The notes: generated by a model from the letters alone, not told the origin. A DNA stretch of 64,000 nt from Porphyromonas endodontalis ATCC 35406 (GCF_000174815.1 NZ_ACNN01000029.1:1-64000), one strand, 5' to 3'. Positions 1 through 9,853 are shown, counted from the first letter of the stretch. A program made the numbers and translations.

Positions 1-50
1 GCAGATTCCAGATTCCATGTATTTTCCAGTTGTAAGTACAATGCTTAGAT

Positions 51-87
51 AAACAAAAACCACCCTGGGGCTAGCCCTAGGGTGGTT
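51..87 (-). terminator. Rho-independent terminator for leftward transcription, gene unknown
   Basis: A 14-bp stem (59-72 with 73-86, one G/T pair, no real loop beyond the hinge) is followed on the minus strand by a T-rich tract (complement of 51-59). The T-run lies only on the left, so it ends leftward transcripts. No leftward gene is visible immediately to its right. The HU gene has its own terminator at 623-669, so what this one terminates is unclear. Confidence 0.7.
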
Positions 88-622
88 GAAGTCGAAAAGT
101 TTATATTTGCGTTGTTATGAAAAAATACAACTCCCTTTCTTATCCCCAGATATCTCCAAAGTGCAGAGTTAATAGGAAAAGGGGGTATTCGCCATAGGTA
201 GAAAATCGGAAAGAGAAAAAAGGGGTTCCGTTGCGGGGCATGGTGCTCGGGAATTACACGAAAGCCGAATTTGTGGAGCATCTAGGGCTTTGTAAGGTTT
301 GGGGCTAAACGAAAATATTTCTTAGGCAGTACTCCACCCTCTTATTGCCCTAAAAATAAAAAGAAATCAGCCTACACGGCAGATCAAAATAGGCCAAAAG
401 GGGAAAGAAAATCAGGGAGAAAAGATTTTGGATCTGCCATCCTCCTGATAAACGTGAAGTCCCGGACAAGAAAGTTCCCAATGAGGGTTCTATCAAAGAG
501 AGGCTTAGAAGCTCAAAAACAGCCCTTTCTTCGCCCCCTTAATATCAGTAAGAGAAAGGTAAAAATAATGAGCGAAAATTGACATTTCCCTCAGCAAACA
601 ATCACACCCCATCCCGCTCATC
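88..622. other. Gene-poor stretch between two leftward terminators
   Basis: No convincing protein gene is seen. There is a promoter-like TATATTTG box on the plus strand at 102-109, followed by a 26-codon reading frame at 117-197 that starts ATG-AAA-AAA, but nothing supports its expression. Positions about 315-345 carry a motif (TTCTTAGGCAGTACTCCACC) resembling the spacer repeat at 57151-57262. The stretch could hold a small RNA ending at the terminator at 51-87; I recognise no known RNA family. Confidence 0.5.
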
Positions 623-669
623 TAAAAAAAGAAAACACCCCGAGGCAAATAGCTATTGCCTCGGGGTGT
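623..669 (-). terminator. Terminator of the HU gene
   Basis: A perfect 14-bp stem (635-648 with 656-669) has a 7-base loop. On the minus strand it is followed by a long T-rich tract (complement of 623-635). It sits about 105 bases past the HU stop codon, in the right orientation for the HU transcript. Confidence 0.9.
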
Positions 670-773
670 CTCTATAAAAAGAGAAGTTTTCTTCAATTGC
701 CTTGGTAGCGGACTACACGACTTTTGGGGTTCCTCAAATCAATTCGTAGCTGCGAAAGGCAACGAAACAACTT

Positions 774-1040
774 TTACTTAAGATCAAGATTAGCACCCGG
801 CTTAAAATGTACTACCTTGCGAGCAGCAATCTTGATAGTTTCTCCTGTGCGAGGATTCTTTCCTTCACGAGCCTTTCTCTGAGAAACAGAGAATGTACCA
901 AAGCCCACGAGAGGAAGTCTATCCCCCTTTTCCATCGTTTCTTTTACAACTTCAGTAAAAGCGTTGACAGCTCTTTGAGCATCAGCCTTAGTAAGGCCGG
1001 CCTTTTCTGCAACAGCAGCGATAAATTCAGTCTTGTTCAT
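774..1040 (-). CDS. hup: HU family DNA-binding protein
   Basis: A small basic nucleoid protein of 88 residues, close to the usual 90 of HU. It opens [18 protein letters not shown], has the central [18 protein letters not shown] stretch that forms the DNA-gripping beta arm, and ends in the VVHFKPG strand. HU dimers bend and compact DNA and act across the chromosome. It is transcribed alone: a TAnnTTTG box lies upstream at 1168-1175 and a strong terminator lies downstream at 623-669. The ATG start fits family length exactly. A second, larger HU-like protein is encoded at 31141-31620. Confidence 0.97.
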   Translation of the reverse strand: MNKTEFIAAVAEKAGLTKADAQRAVNAFTEVVKETMEKGDRLPLVGFGTFSVSQRKAREGKNPRTGETIKIAARKVVHFKPGANLDLK

Positions 1041-1167
1041 TGTCTTCGTATTAATCTTATTCTGTATTTCAATCTTTATCTCCCCTACCTCTTTGGCTAA
1101 ATTACCCTGTACAAAAGAGAGTTACAGAGTCCTTCAGTCCAAAAGAAGAGAAGACTACTCTCGCCCC

Positions 1168-1175
1168 CAAAAGTA
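1168..1175 (-). promoter_or_regulatory. Promoter -7 box for the HU gene
   Basis: TACTTTTG on the minus strand matches the Bacteroidota -7 consensus TAnnTTTG. It lies 128 bases before the HU start codon, giving a leader of roughly 120 bases. No clear TTG at -33 was seen. Confidence 0.5.
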
Positions 1176-1282
1176 CTAATAAATATGATTCACACCACCT
1201 TTTCCATGGAAATATTTGTCTAAAAACAGCAATTTGCCCCTAAATAGACTTTTACAATCCCCATCAAAGGGATTTTCTAGGA

Positions 1283-2212
1283 CTAAAAAGGTAGAAGGGT
1301 AAGGATATCAGCAAGAGAAGACATAGAAGCATCCACTCGATGATAGTCGTGCTGTTTCTTAAACCACGTCATCTGTTTTCTTGCATATATACGCGTATTG
1401 CGCTGTATTTTATGGATAGCTTCGTCGAGGGAAATTGTCCCATCAAAATAGCAAAATAGCTCCTTATAGCCGATTGTGTTTAGAGCATTTAAGGCTCGAT
1501 GAGGGTAGACGGCTCGAGCTTCGTCTAGCCAACCTTGTGCGATCATCTGCTCTGTACGAGCATTGATCCGTTGGTATAACTCTTCCCGAGGAGAGGTCAA
1601 TTCAAAGGGGATAATGGTAAAGGGACGCTCTTTGCTCGTATTGGTTCGGAAAGAAGATAGGGGTTGCCCCGTAGTGCGGAAGACCTCCAATCCATGAATT
1701 ACCCGTTTGGGATTACAGCGGTCTACTATGTGATAATACTCAGGATCCACAAGTAATAGCTCCCGGAGCATACCCTCCAAACCCTCTGCAGCGTAGCGTT
1801 CGTTGAGCTCTTCTCTAATGGCACCATCTACATCCGGCATATTGTCTATACCCTGAGTAATAGCGCTAATATAGAGCATTGACCCACCCACCAAAATAAC
1901 TATGGGATGCGCCTTGAGAAGGTCTTGAATAAGGGGAATAACTTCACTCTCGTAGCGCGCCGCATTGTAGGGATCATGTATAGTAGCATTCCCCACCATA
2001 TAGTGTGGGATAGCGGCTCGCTCCTCCATAGAGGGAGCCGCGGTGCCAATAGGTAACTCCCGATAGATCTGCCGAGAGTCTACAGATACAATGGGAGCGG
2101 AAAAGTGATGTGCCAGAGCAAGAGAGAGACGCGTCTTACCAACGCCCGTAGGGCCCGCCAAAAGCAGGACGTGCCCCCTCTTTGTGGCAGTATCAGTAGT
2201 CCGGATTATCAC
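1283..2212 (-). CDS. miaA: tRNA dimethylallyltransferase (MiaA)
   Basis: Transfers a dimethylallyl group to N6 of A37 in tRNAs that read U-starting codons. The N-terminal P-loop GPTGVGKT is followed by the DSRQIY substrate motif, and NTIGYKE and the RIYARKQMTWFKK region near the C-terminus are typical of MiaA. The open frame extends up to 2299, but that would overlap the upstream gene by over 100 bases and add a non-homologous tail. The GTG at 2212 gives 309 residues, near the usual length, with a 20-base overlap of the upstream stop. The start is therefore an inference; the function is clear. Last gene of the leftward block. Confidence 0.93.
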   Translation of the reverse strand: MIIRTTDTATKRGHVLLLAGPTGVGKTRLSLALAHHFSAPIVSVDSRQIYRELPIGTAAPSMEERAAIPHYMVGNATIHDPYNAARYESEVIPLIQDLLKAHPIVILVGGSMLYISAITQGIDNMPDVDGAIREELNERYAAEGLEGMLRELLLVDPEYYHIVDRCNPKRVIHGLEVFRTTGQPLSSFRTNTSKERPFTIIPFELTSPREELYQRINARTEQMIAQGWLDEARAVYPHRALNALNTIGYKELFCYFDGTISLDEAIHKIQRNTRIYARKQMTWFKKQHDYHRVDASMSSLADILTLLPF

Positions 2213-2735
2213 TATAGAAATCGCTATCGTCGAAAGAGGCGTCTTCACCAAAATCCTCTTCGTCCTCATCACAAGAGAAGTCTTCAAAAGAAGATTCATC
2301 TAGCGGATTTTCGAAGAGAAGAGCATCCATCTCGGCGTCAGACAGAATCGGGCTGGGGGCATTCCCATTGCTCTTCACAACCTTAGCCTCCTCATCACAT
2401 GAGGGAGAAGTCCCCACGTACTTGACAAAGAAACAACGCTCCGTAAGAGTATCGAAGATATAGACAAGCTGCCGGTCTTCCTGATTTATTACCTCACCGA
2501 GTGATGTAGTCTGCATGCTACTCGGCTCCTCTTCGGAGGTCGAATCGTTGGTAATCTCTTGCAGCACGTTGTAATCCTCGTCACACAACATAAAGGAGGT
2601 AAAGAGGTTGGAGGGATAGTCCACAGCCTGCAAGATCAGCTGATGAAGATCAAACAAAGTTGCCGATTCGGGGATCTCTAGAAGGCGCTCGAAGTCCTCT
2701 ATTTCAGGAGAAAGGAGAAGTAGTCTAAAAGCCAT
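2193..2735 (-). CDS. Plasmid pRiA4b ORF-3-like protein with acidic tail
   Basis: 180 residues. The first about 110 residues resemble the pRiA4b ORF-3-like fold (LLEIPESATLFDLHQLILQA, then a segment that in relatives carries the F.S.....Y motif, here NLFTSFMLCDEDYNVLQEI). The last about 60 residues are strongly acidic (runs of D, E, S, F), suggesting a disordered or partner-binding tail. Biochemical role is not known for this family, and despite the plasmid/IS-derived family name it is not a mobile element. It starts 8 bases after folE and overlaps miaA, so it belongs to the same transcription unit. Confidence 0.75.
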   Translation of the reverse strand: MAFRLLLLSPEIEDFERLLEIPESATLFDLHQLILQAVDYPSNLFTSFMLCDEDYNVLQEITNDSTSEEEPSSMQTTSLGEVINQEDRQLVYIFDTLTERCFFVKYVGTSPSCDEEAKVVKSNGNAPSPILSDAEMDALLFENPLDESSFEDFSCDEDEEDFGEDASFDDSDFYSDNPDY

Positions 2736-2743
2736 CTCTACTA

Positions 2744-3346
2744 TTAATTGCGACGAATTCGAATAAGATTCATAAACTCTTCTCGAGTGCTAGCCTCTTC
2801 AAAAGCTCCCGTAAAGTCACTCGTTGTAGTAAGCGAATTTTGCTTCTCTACCCCACGCATTTGCATACACATGTGCTGCGCCTCTATAACCACGATAGTA
2901 CCAAGCGGATTGAGAGTGGCTTGTATGCAATCTTTTATTTGCGTAGTAAGGCGCTCCTGCACCTGCAAACGACGAGCAAAGACATCCACGACACGAGGGA
3001 TCTTGCTGAGTCCCGTTATATATTTATTGGGGATATAACCAACATGAGCCTTGCCAAAGAAAGGCAGCATATGATGCTCACACATGGAAAAGAAGTCAAT
3101 ATCTTTTACAATCACCATCTGCCGATATTCCTCACGGAACATGGCAGAGCGCAATATCTCCTCGGGGTCTTCTCGGTATCCTTTAGTAAGGAATCGGAGA
3201 GACTTTGCTACCCGTTCGGGTGTTTTAATCAAACCTTCTCGGTCGGGATCTTCGCCGATCAGTTCAAGGATACGACGCTGAAGATTTTTCATCTCAGCCA
3301 TCTCTTCGGGAGAGAGCTGAGGATCAAATGTAGATTGTCTGTTCAC
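2744..3346 (-). CDS. folE: GTP cyclohydrolase I (FolE)
   Basis: Converts GTP to 7,8-dihydroneopterin triphosphate, the first step of tetrahydrofolate synthesis. 200 residues, a normal length for the single-domain enzyme. The zinc ligands can be read as C89 and H92 in [10 protein letters not shown] and C160 in [12 protein letters not shown]; the TSDFTGAF active-site loop follows. The start codon is GTG, and its first base is the last base of the TAG stop of the upstream SPOR gene (translational coupling). Confidence 0.97.
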   Translation of the reverse strand: MNRQSTFDPQLSPEEMAEMKNLQRRILELIGEDPDREGLIKTPERVAKSLRFLTKGYREDPEEILRSAMFREEYRQMVIVKDIDFFSMCEHHMLPFFGKAHVGYIPNKYITGLSKIPRVVDVFARRLQVQERLTTQIKDCIQATLNPLGTIVVIEAQHMCMQMRGVEKQNSLTTTSDFTGAFEEASTREEFMNLIRIRRN

Positions 3347-3894
3347 TAGTTTGAAACTCTAATGTTGTCTCGTACAATGTATAGCTCCGGAGCAATAGCA
3401 GGGATCGCTCTCTTGAGATCTTGCATAGCCTTCTGAGCCTCTTCTCGGGTTCTGAAGTCGCCTACCGATAAGCGCCAAAAGGGTGACTTGTAGGTTACAT
3501 AGCAACCCAATGCAGGATTGGCAGCATTTACAACCTTAGCTCGGCGGTAGGCTTCTTCTTTCGATTTTGCAAGATTGCCCGTATAGGCTTGTATGCGGAA
3601 TCCCTGCTGAGTGTGGACTCCACTTCTCTCGCCCTCTGAGTGTCGGGCTTGCTTTTGATGTACTAGACCAACTTGGTTTTTGATGTCTTCGGGCTGAGTA
3701 ATATCAATTGTTCCCTGCCCTTCTCGTTGGGCAGAAAGAGCCTCAAAAATACCGTTAGCACCATGGCTCAAAGATTCTTTTTCTGTCTGAGCATATCCTT
3801 GGATACAAGATACTAAGGAGATGAATAGCACTAGTGCCATACCCCTAAAGAGGGTACGGCCACTAGTTGTATTTGAGATCGAATAACGAACCAT
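3346..3894 (-). CDS. Exported SPOR-domain protein
   Basis: 182 residues: a hydrophobic signal segment near residues 17-35 ([19 protein letters not shown]), a linker, then a C-terminal SPOR domain (about 105-180) beginning [18 protein letters not shown] and containing [19 protein letters not shown] domains bind denuded peptidoglycan glycan strands, often at the division septum. The signal region has SC followed by IQGYAQ, so either signal peptidase I cleavage after AQ or lipidation is conceivable. It lies between tpiA and folE, an arrangement common in Bacteroidales. Confidence 0.85.
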   Translation of the reverse strand: MVRYSISNTTSGRTLFRGMALVLFISLVSCIQGYAQTEKESLSHGANGIFEALSAQREGQGTIDITQPEDIKNQVGLVHQKQARHSEGERSGVHTQQGFRIQAYTGNLAKSKEEAYRRAKVVNAANPALGCYVTYKSPFWRLSVGDFRTREEAQKAMQDLKRAIPAIAPELYIVRDNIRVSN

Positions 3895-3962
3895 CTTACA
3901 TTGTATTTATTGGGAGAAAAGCGACTCTTCCCGCCCTACTGCCGGAGAGGGGAGAGTATGTA

Positions 3963-4724
3963 TTATTTATCAAAAGCCCGGATGATGGGGAGGAATGTAT
4001 CTGCGGCAAGAGCAGCACCTCCAATCAAACCGCCATCTACGTCGGGGTTGGCAAAAAGCTCCTTTGCATTAGAAGCCTTACAGCTACCACCGTAGAGGAT
4101 TGAACAATTATCGGCTACCTCTTGACCATACTTTGAGGCAACAAAAGAGCGGATACGAGCGTGCATCTCTTGAGCTTGTTCGGGAGTTGCCGTACGACCG
4201 GTACCGATAGCCCAAACAGGTTCGTAAGCAAGGATTAACTTAGAGAAGTCCTCTGATGAGAGATGGAATAGAGCTTCTTTGATCTGCTTTTCAACCACAT
4301 CAAAATGGCGATCTGCATCCCGATCCTCAAGCTGTTCCCCAACACAGAAGATGGGTGTAAGCCCTTCTGCAAGAGCCAAATTAACCTTTGTTGCGAGAGT
4401 TTCGCTATCCTCGTGGTAGTAAGCACGACGCTCAGAGTGGCCTATAATTACGTAACGAACACCACTAGCCGATAGCATGGGGGCAGCTACTTCTCCCGTA
4501 TAAGCTCCACTTGTATGATCGGCACAATTTTGAGCGCCTATACCTATTATGGATTGGTCTACACGCTCAACCATAGGTACAAGATGCAAGAAGGGAGGTG
4601 CAACAATAACACGACAATTCGGACGCTGTTCCTTCAGCTCCTTTTGGAGAGTTTCTACTAGTTCGAGACCTTCGGCAACGCTCTTATTCATTTTCCAATT
4701 GCCTGCTACAATTTTTGTTCTCAT
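3963..4724 (-). CDS. tpiA: Triosephosphate isomerase
   Basis: Interconverts dihydroxyacetone phosphate and glyceraldehyde 3-phosphate in glycolysis. 253 residues, full length. Active-site residues are visible: N9 and K11 in AGNWKMNK, the catalytic histidine in GHSERR (about residue 95) and the catalytic glutamate in [11 protein letters not shown] (about 167). The phosphate-binding GGLIGGAAL loop closes the barrel. It lies 40 bases after the DoxX gene and 68 bases before the SPOR gene on the same strand. Confidence 0.98.
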   Translation of the reverse strand: MRTKIVAGNWKMNKSVAEGLELVETLQKELKEQRPNCRVIVAPPFLHLVPMVERVDQSIIGIGAQNCADHTSGAYTGEVAAPMLSASGVRYVIIGHSERRAYYHEDSETLATKVNLALAEGLTPIFCVGEQLEDRDADRHFDVVEKQIKEALFHLSSEDFSKLILAYEPVWAIGTGRTATPEQAQEMHARIRSFVASKYGQEVADNCSILYGGSCKASNAKELFANPDVDGGLIGGAALAADTFLPIIRAFDK

Positions 4725-4764
4725 AATGGTGTTGTACGTATTTTAGGTAAAACAATATTCTTTG

Positions 4765-6042
4765 CTATGCTGAGGGGGGAATAGGTAGTGTGCGAGACTT
4801 GGTAATCTCACGACGCGTAGAAGTAATGATCAAGGAGACAAGGGTATATAAAAACCAAATAATCAAAAGAAGGGAACGCAGTAAATACCCCTCGTGACGT
4901 ACCCCTTGTGCATATGTATTCTCGAGCAATGCACCCATTTCTTCCCTACTACTGGGGAGGTCGTGTCCATTCATCTTTCGATAGATCACGCCATCCTTTA
5001 TAAAGATGATAGAAGGCACCCCTCGTGCCATTGTCTTGATGGTTGTGGCATCAAGGAATAGGCACTCATAAGAAGCTCCGGTGCTCTCTCTCCAATCCCT
5101 TTCTTCTTCAAGCGTAGAGCTAGAGAGGGCATACAACGTAGCAGAACGCTCCTCAACGGCTTCCTGTAAGAGGTTTAGTTCCTGCCCCAATGACCTTGAA
5201 ACCTTCTCCCAATTAGGAGTGGTTATAAAGATAACTTCTCCCTCGCCGGCAAGTACATCGTTCGTGACATCTTCAGTCCCGGAGAAGAGAATAAAGTCCG
5301 TGATAGGAGGTGTATAGCCTTTGGATATAAGCTTGTCGTGCCTATCTACATAGCTCCAAGAGCTATCGGGGAGATTGTCCATATCAAACGTTTTTTGCAC
5401 CCCATCCTTTTCGTAGATAAACTCATAGGCGTACTCATCTTGAGGAGCATCCTCGGGCACAAGCACCAAGGAGCGAAGATTTTCTCCCACCTTATAGGGG
5501 CGGAAGTCAAGCATCGGGAGGTGCCTATAATTAGCAAAAGTAAAAACCAGAATACCCAATAAGGCAAACAAACTAGGGATCCATACCGCCTTGTATGTAA
5601 AGGCTCCGGATATCTGTTTCGAACCCAAAAGGAAGACAAGAGCCGCAGAGAAGAGGACTACATTCTTCTCAAAGGTTTGCCAGTTCGTTAGCTTAAAAGC
5701 ATCCCCAAAACAGCCGCAATCTGCAACCGGATTGTAGAGGGCAAGGTAGAGTGTAAGCAGCGTCATAAAGCCCATAAGCAACACCGTTCCCCAGGCTGCG
5801 AGTTTGCGCCACACCCCCATAAGAAGCAATGCCCCCAACATGAATTCGAGGGTGGAGAGAGCAATAGCAACAGGCATTGCAAAGGAGGTCATAAAGGGCA
5901 TTTGGAAGGAGGTAAAATACTCTCCCACCTTGATACCTGCCCCCACAGGATCTATTGCCTTTACCACCCCCGAAAAAAGGAAGGTAAGGGCGAGAAGGTA
6001 TCTTGCGACCTCTATCAGAATATGTTTTGTAGCTGATTTCAT
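4765..6042 (-). CDS. DoxX family membrane protein with C-terminal thioredoxin-like region
   Basis: 425 residues. The N-terminal part (about 1-150) has four membrane segments of DoxX type, with the opening RYLLALTFLFSGVVKAIDP and a CGCFGD motif between segments. A further membrane segment near 155-170 leads to an outer region with a thioredoxin-like pattern (FITTPNWEKVSR, then GVPSIIFIKDGV) but no CxxC pair. A last hydrophobic segment lies near 388-410. The family is common in Bacteroidales next to tpiA and DUF1599 genes; its function there is not settled. It overlaps the DUF1599 stop by 4 bases. Confidence 0.85.
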   Translation of the reverse strand: MKSATKHILIEVARYLLALTFLFSGVVKAIDPVGAGIKVGEYFTSFQMPFMTSFAMPVAIALSTLEFMLGALLLMGVWRKLAAWGTVLLMGFMTLLTLYLALYNPVADCGCFGDAFKLTNWQTFEKNVVLFSAALVFLLGSKQISGAFTYKAVWIPSLFALLGILVFTFANYRHLPMLDFRPYKVGENLRSLVLVPEDAPQDEYAYEFIYEKDGVQKTFDMDNLPDSSWSYVDRHDKLISKGYTPPITDFILFSGTEDVTNDVLAGEGEVIFITTPNWEKVSRSLGQELNLLQEAVEERSATLYALSSSTLEEERDWRESTGASYECLFLDATTIKTMARGVPSIIFIKDGVIYRKMNGHDLPSSREEMGALLENTYAQGVRHEGYLLRSLLLIIWFLYTLVSLIITSTRREITKSRTLPIPPSA

Positions 6043-6590
6043 TCTACCATGAGCCTTATGAGGGCGAAGATAGCATAATTTACTATATCCATATAATTCG
6101 CCTCAATGCCTTCGGATACCAGCGTAGCTCCATTATTATCCTCAATCTGTTTGGTACGTAATACCTTAGACAAAATCATATCGGTAAAGGAGGTCGTACG
6201 CATGGAACGCCAGGCCTCTCCATAATCATGGTTTTTGTCCATCATGAGACGGAAAGTGCGCTGGGCAACCGCATCGTAGAGGCGCAAAGCATCCTCCACC
6301 TCGAGATCGACGCTATCAGCTTCTCCCAGCTCTAACTGTATCTGTCCCATAATGGCGTAATTGACAAGCCCGATAAACTCAGGAATAATCCCCTCGTCCA
6401 CCCTAGCCTCACCCGTTCTCTCAATGCTACGGATACGCATCACCTTGATATACAATTGATCCGTAAGCGACTCGTGACGGAGGATACGCCATGCCACTCC
6501 GTAGTCTTGTAACTTTTTGCTGTAGAGTGTACGGCATACGTTAAGCACCTCTTGGTACTGACGAGTGGTAAGGTCTACATCTTGTATCAT
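6039..6590 (-). CDS. DUF1599 protein, internally duplicated
   Basis: 183 residues made of two related halves: YGVAWRILRHESLTDQ near residue 30 and YGEAWRSMRTTSFTDM near residue 120, each followed by a KV.R...IE helix and ending in VNYAI. DUF1599 proteins are grouped with nucleotide-modification-associated domains. No reaction is established, and I do not assign one. It follows lon by 32 bases and overlaps the DoxX gene, so it is probably co-transcribed. In many Bacteroidales folP is a neighbour; it is absent here. Confidence 0.85.
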   Translation of the reverse strand: MIQDVDLTTRQYQEVLNVCRTLYSKKLQDYGVAWRILRHESLTDQLYIKVMRIRSIERTGEARVDEGIIPEFIGLVNYAIMGQIQLELGEADSVDLEVEDALRLYDAVAQRTFRLMMDKNHDYGEAWRSMRTTSFTDMILSKVLRTKQIEDNNGATLVSEGIEANYMDIVNYAIFALIRLMVE

Positions 6591-6622
6591 AACTAGGAAT
6601 GGTTGTATGAGTTAGGACTAAA

Positions 6623-9103
6623 TCATTTCTGTTTCTTTCCCTTGGGCAACAAAGCAAAGTCTAGGACTTGGCGTATATCATCCACGTAGTGGAATGTTAT
6701 CCCCTTGGTGTATATCTCGTTAATCTCGTCGATGTCTTTTTTATTTTCCGACGAGAGTACAATATCGGTAATGCCGGCACGCTTAGCGGCGAGGATCTTT
6801 TCCTTCACACCACCCACGGGCAATACCTTCCCACGTAGGGTAATCTCCCCGGTCATGGCAATGCGCTCCCGTACAAGACGCTGAGTAAATGCCGAAACAA
6901 TAGAGGTGACCATCGTGATACCTGCCGAGGGACCATCTTTGGGGATTGCCCCTTCGGGCACGTGGATATGCAACTCATTGCTGGCAAATAGCTCCGGGTC
7001 AATATCCAACTCCGCAGCATGCGCCCGTGTGTAGTTAAGGGCTATAATGGCGGACTCCTTCATTACATCGCCAAGATTTCCCGTAAGGGTGGGACGACTA
7101 TCCTTCCCCTTATGCAGACTCGACTCTATAAAAAGAATCTCTCCACCCACACGCGTCCATGCAAGCCCGGTTACCACACCAACATACTTATTACCTTGGT
7201 ACATATCGCGAGAGAAAGGCGCAGGGCCGAGATACTCTTTGAGTTCACTCTCTTTGATAGAGACATTGTAAGGCTCCTCTGCAACTACCTTTTTTGCAAT
7301 TTTACGCATGGCAGCGGCAAGTTGCTTCTCAAGCGCACGCACACCACTCTCACGAGTATATTGCTCGATGATCTTCTCTAGAAGGCGATTACTAAACTTG
7401 GCTTGCGTCTTCTTCAATCCATGCTCCTCTAGTTGGTGAGGCACGAGGTGTCGCTTAGCAATCTCTATCTTCTCTTCGGTAATATATCCGGATAGTTCTA
7501 GCAATTCCATTCTATCCAAAAGAGGGCGAGAGATGGTGCTAAGAGTATTTGCCGTAGCTATAAACAAGACATTGCTGAGGTCGAAGTCTAGGTCAATATA
7601 GTTGTCGTGGAATGTATTGTTCTGCTCGGGGTCTAACACCTCTAAGAGGGCAGCCGAGGGATCTCCCTTGTAATCGCTGCTAACCTTATCTATCTCGTCA
7701 AGCACGATCACCGGATTCGCAGTTCCTGCCTTCTTGACGGCTTGGATAATACGCCCCGGCATAGCCCCTATATAGGTACGTCTGTGGCCTCGTATCTCAG
7801 CCTCGTCGTGTACCCCACCAAGGGAGATACGTACATATTTCCTCCCCAAACTCTCGGCAATACTCTTACCTAAAGAAGTTTTCCCTACTCCGGGAGGACC
7901 CCAGAGGCAAAGGATGGGAGACTTCATATTTTTCTTTAAACGAAGCACAGCCAAATGCTCTATGATGCGCTCCTTTATTTTCTCAAGACCAAAGTGATCT
8001 CGATCTAGTATTTTTTGCGCCTGAACGAGATCGAAATGATCTTCGGAGTACTCGTTCCAGGGGAGCTCCAGCAACGTCTGTAAGTATTGGTACTGAACGG
8101 CATAGTCGGGGCTCTGCGGATTATAGTTATCGAGTTTGCGTAGCTCCTTTGCAAAAACTTGGGCCGTCTCCTCGCTCCACTTCTTATCTTTTGCCGCCTC
8201 TATCAGCTCGTAGAAGGGAGAGTCCATTGCGTCTCCGCCCCCCAATTCTTGCTGCATGGCACTAATCTGCTGCTGCAAAAAGAAATCCTTTTGGTTGCGA
8301 TCTATAGCCTTGCGAGCCGTTCTACGAATGTCTTCTCGAATAGAAAGGAACTGACTCTCTTTGTCAAGAATCTCAAAGATACGCTCCCCCCTTGCCTTGA
8401 TAGACCTTAGCTCGAGTAGCTCCTGCTTAACGTAGGGAGTGAGCGATGAGCTCTGAACGGCAAAATTGATGATGAACTGCAGATCATTGCTATCCTTTAG
8501 GTTTTTGAAAATCTCCTTGGATAGGTTATCGAATGCCTTAGATACATTCTTTTGCGAAGCGACAAGGATATTATCTACAAGCCCCATCAGATAGACATTC
8601 TCCCTTTCATTGCTAGAAGCAAGCGCCTCTTGGTAACTATTTACCTCTGCAAAGGAGAAGGGCGATTGGCTATTTATCGTATGGATACGTACTCGTCTCA
8701 AACCCAAAACTATGGTTTGAGTACTATCTTCGTCCATGGCAATGACGCGCACAAGACGGCATAGCACGCCCACTTTGTAGCAAAACTTGTCGTATTCGTG
8801 CTCTTCGTGCCCCTTTACATCGGGGGTAGTAGCGGTTGCGATAAAGTAACCATCGCCATCATGCAGGTGCTTAAGCAAAGCCTGCTCGCGTGGAGTGGAA
8901 AACTCCATCGGCATAGTCACGTGTGGAAACATCACGGCCCCACGCAATGGAAGAAAGGGTAAAGGCTCTGAAAGGACCTTGGTATTGTGGGCATCTTCCA
9001 AAAACTCTTCCATGATTTGGTACGGGAGAGGGAATGGAATCGTTATTGTTGATAAAAAGTCGAAATAGCTCGACCAGTGCAGAAGGTTATCTTCTTTTTT
9101 CAT
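6623..9103 (-). CDS. lon: ATP-dependent Lon protease
   Basis: Cytoplasmic AAA+ protease that degrades misfolded and regulatory proteins. 826 residues with all domains: N-terminal LPFLPLRGAVMFPHV substrate-binding domain, Walker A GPPGVGKTS, Walker B VIVLDEIDK, sensor region, and the C-terminal protease domain with the catalytic Ser in PKDGPSAG and the catalytic Lys in GGVKEKILAAKRAG. The ATG at 9103 is used; an ATG at 9013 would also leave the LPxLPLR domain intact and cannot be excluded. No TAnnTTTG box was found in the 181 bases upstream. Confidence 0.97.
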   Translation of the reverse strand: MKKEDNLLHWSSYFDFLSTITIPFPLPYQIMEEFLEDAHNTKVLSEPLPFLPLRGAVMFPHVTMPMEFSTPREQALLKHLHDGDGYFIATATTPDVKGHEEHEYDKFCYKVGVLCRLVRVIAMDEDSTQTIVLGLRRVRIHTINSQSPFSFAEVNSYQEALASSNERENVYLMGLVDNILVASQKNVSKAFDNLSKEIFKNLKDSNDLQFIINFAVQSSSLTPYVKQELLELRSIKARGERIFEILDKESQFLSIREDIRRTARKAIDRNQKDFFLQQQISAMQQELGGGDAMDSPFYELIEAAKDKKWSEETAQVFAKELRKLDNYNPQSPDYAVQYQYLQTLLELPWNEYSEDHFDLVQAQKILDRDHFGLEKIKERIIEHLAVLRLKKNMKSPILCLWGPPGVGKTSLGKSIAESLGRKYVRISLGGVHDEAEIRGHRRTYIGAMPGRIIQAVKKAGTANPVIVLDEIDKVSSDYKGDPSAALLEVLDPEQNNTFHDNYIDLDFDLSNVLFIATANTLSTISRPLLDRMELLELSGYITEEKIEIAKRHLVPHQLEEHGLKKTQAKFSNRLLEKIIEQYTRESGVRALEKQLAAAMRKIAKKVVAEEPYNVSIKESELKEYLGPAPFSRDMYQGNKYVGVVTGLAWTRVGGEILFIESSLHKGKDSRPTLTGNLGDVMKESAIIALNYTRAHAAELDIDPELFASNELHIHVPEGAIPKDGPSAGITMVTSIVSAFTQRLVRERIAMTGEITLRGKVLPVGGVKEKILAAKRAGITDIVLSSENKKDIDEINEIYTKGITFHYVDDIRQVLDFALLPKGKKQK

Positions 9104-9284
9104 GCTTTGTCAGTACAATCTCTATCTCTATAATAGGATGTAATAAATAATCGTTTGTCTCTTTTGTAAGGGGAATGCGCCACTGTAGAATACCTCTAAA
9201 AGGAGGGGCAGAGGATAAAACCCTGAGGTCTGTATCTACAAAAACATTCTCTAAAATGATTTGTTCACCGGATACTCTAAAGCC

Positions 9285-9839
9285 CTACCACCCATTATAG
9301 TGAATGCAATCTTCGGGCTTCTTTCTCTTCTTAGGACGCTTGGAGTCTAGGGAGTACCCTACGGAGATATCAAAGAGCACCTTTTTAGTCTTTGGGATAC
9401 CCAACACCTTTGCCACCTTGCGCCCATTAAGCCACCCCACAATACAAGACCCAAGCCCCTCAGCCTCCACGGCGAGCACCAAGTGCGCAATGAGAATGCC
9501 AAGATCGTAGGGCACATAATTGATGTCGCGAAACGTCTTCCCCATTGTCGCGGCTAAGGCTCCGGGTCTATCACCTATGATCAGGATATGAACAGGAGCC
9601 TGGAGTAGAAATTTATTCTGACCCAACATCCCCGAACGCGCCGCCGAAGCTACCTTCTGAGACAAGTCCGGAGTATCTACTACCACAATCTGCCAAGGTT
9701 GCTGATTGGTAGCTGAGGGAGCAAGAAGAGCATTCTCTACAATACGCTGTAGCACCTCTCGAGGGATAGTGCGCGTCGTATCGTAGTGCCGGTCGCTCTG
9801 CCTTGAGCGAAATAGATCATAAAGCGCCTGAGCATCCAT
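9285..9839 (-). CDS. Nitroreductase family FMN-dependent oxidoreductase
   Basis: 184 residues, the length of a small nitroreductase subunit. FMN-binding signatures include the opening FRSRQSDRHYDT, LLAPSATNQQPWQIVVVD and the C-terminal EGLGSCIVGWLNGRKV. Such enzymes reduce nitro or quinone groups with NAD(P)H, but the natural substrate cannot be read from sequence. It starts 14 bases after ribE, so it is probably in one transcript with the flavin-synthesis gene whose pathway makes its cofactor. Confidence 0.92.
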   Translation of the reverse strand: MDAQALYDLFRSRQSDRHYDTTRTIPREVLQRIVENALLAPSATNQQPWQIVVVDTPDLSQKVASAARSGMLGQNKFLLQAPVHILIIGDRPGALAATMGKTFRDINYVPYDLGILIAHLVLAVEAEGLGSCIVGWLNGRKVAKVLGIPKTKKVLFDISVGYSLDSKRPKKRKKPEDCIHYNGW

Positions 9840-9853
9840 GTAGAGACTCGCCT

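Noticed and set aside
117-197. 26-codon plus-strand frame after a TATATTTG box
   Set aside because: Too short, no recognisable peptide features and the -33 spacing is wrong; left as a remark in the gap entry.
45-281. 78-codon minus-strand reading frame near the left edge
   Set aside because: It runs through the terminator hairpin at 59-86, has odd composition and resembles no family.
2193-2735. Mobile element suggested by the plasmid pRiA4b/IS1096 family name
   Set aside because: No transposase motifs, inverted repeats or target duplication; the gene sits within a stable housekeeping operon.
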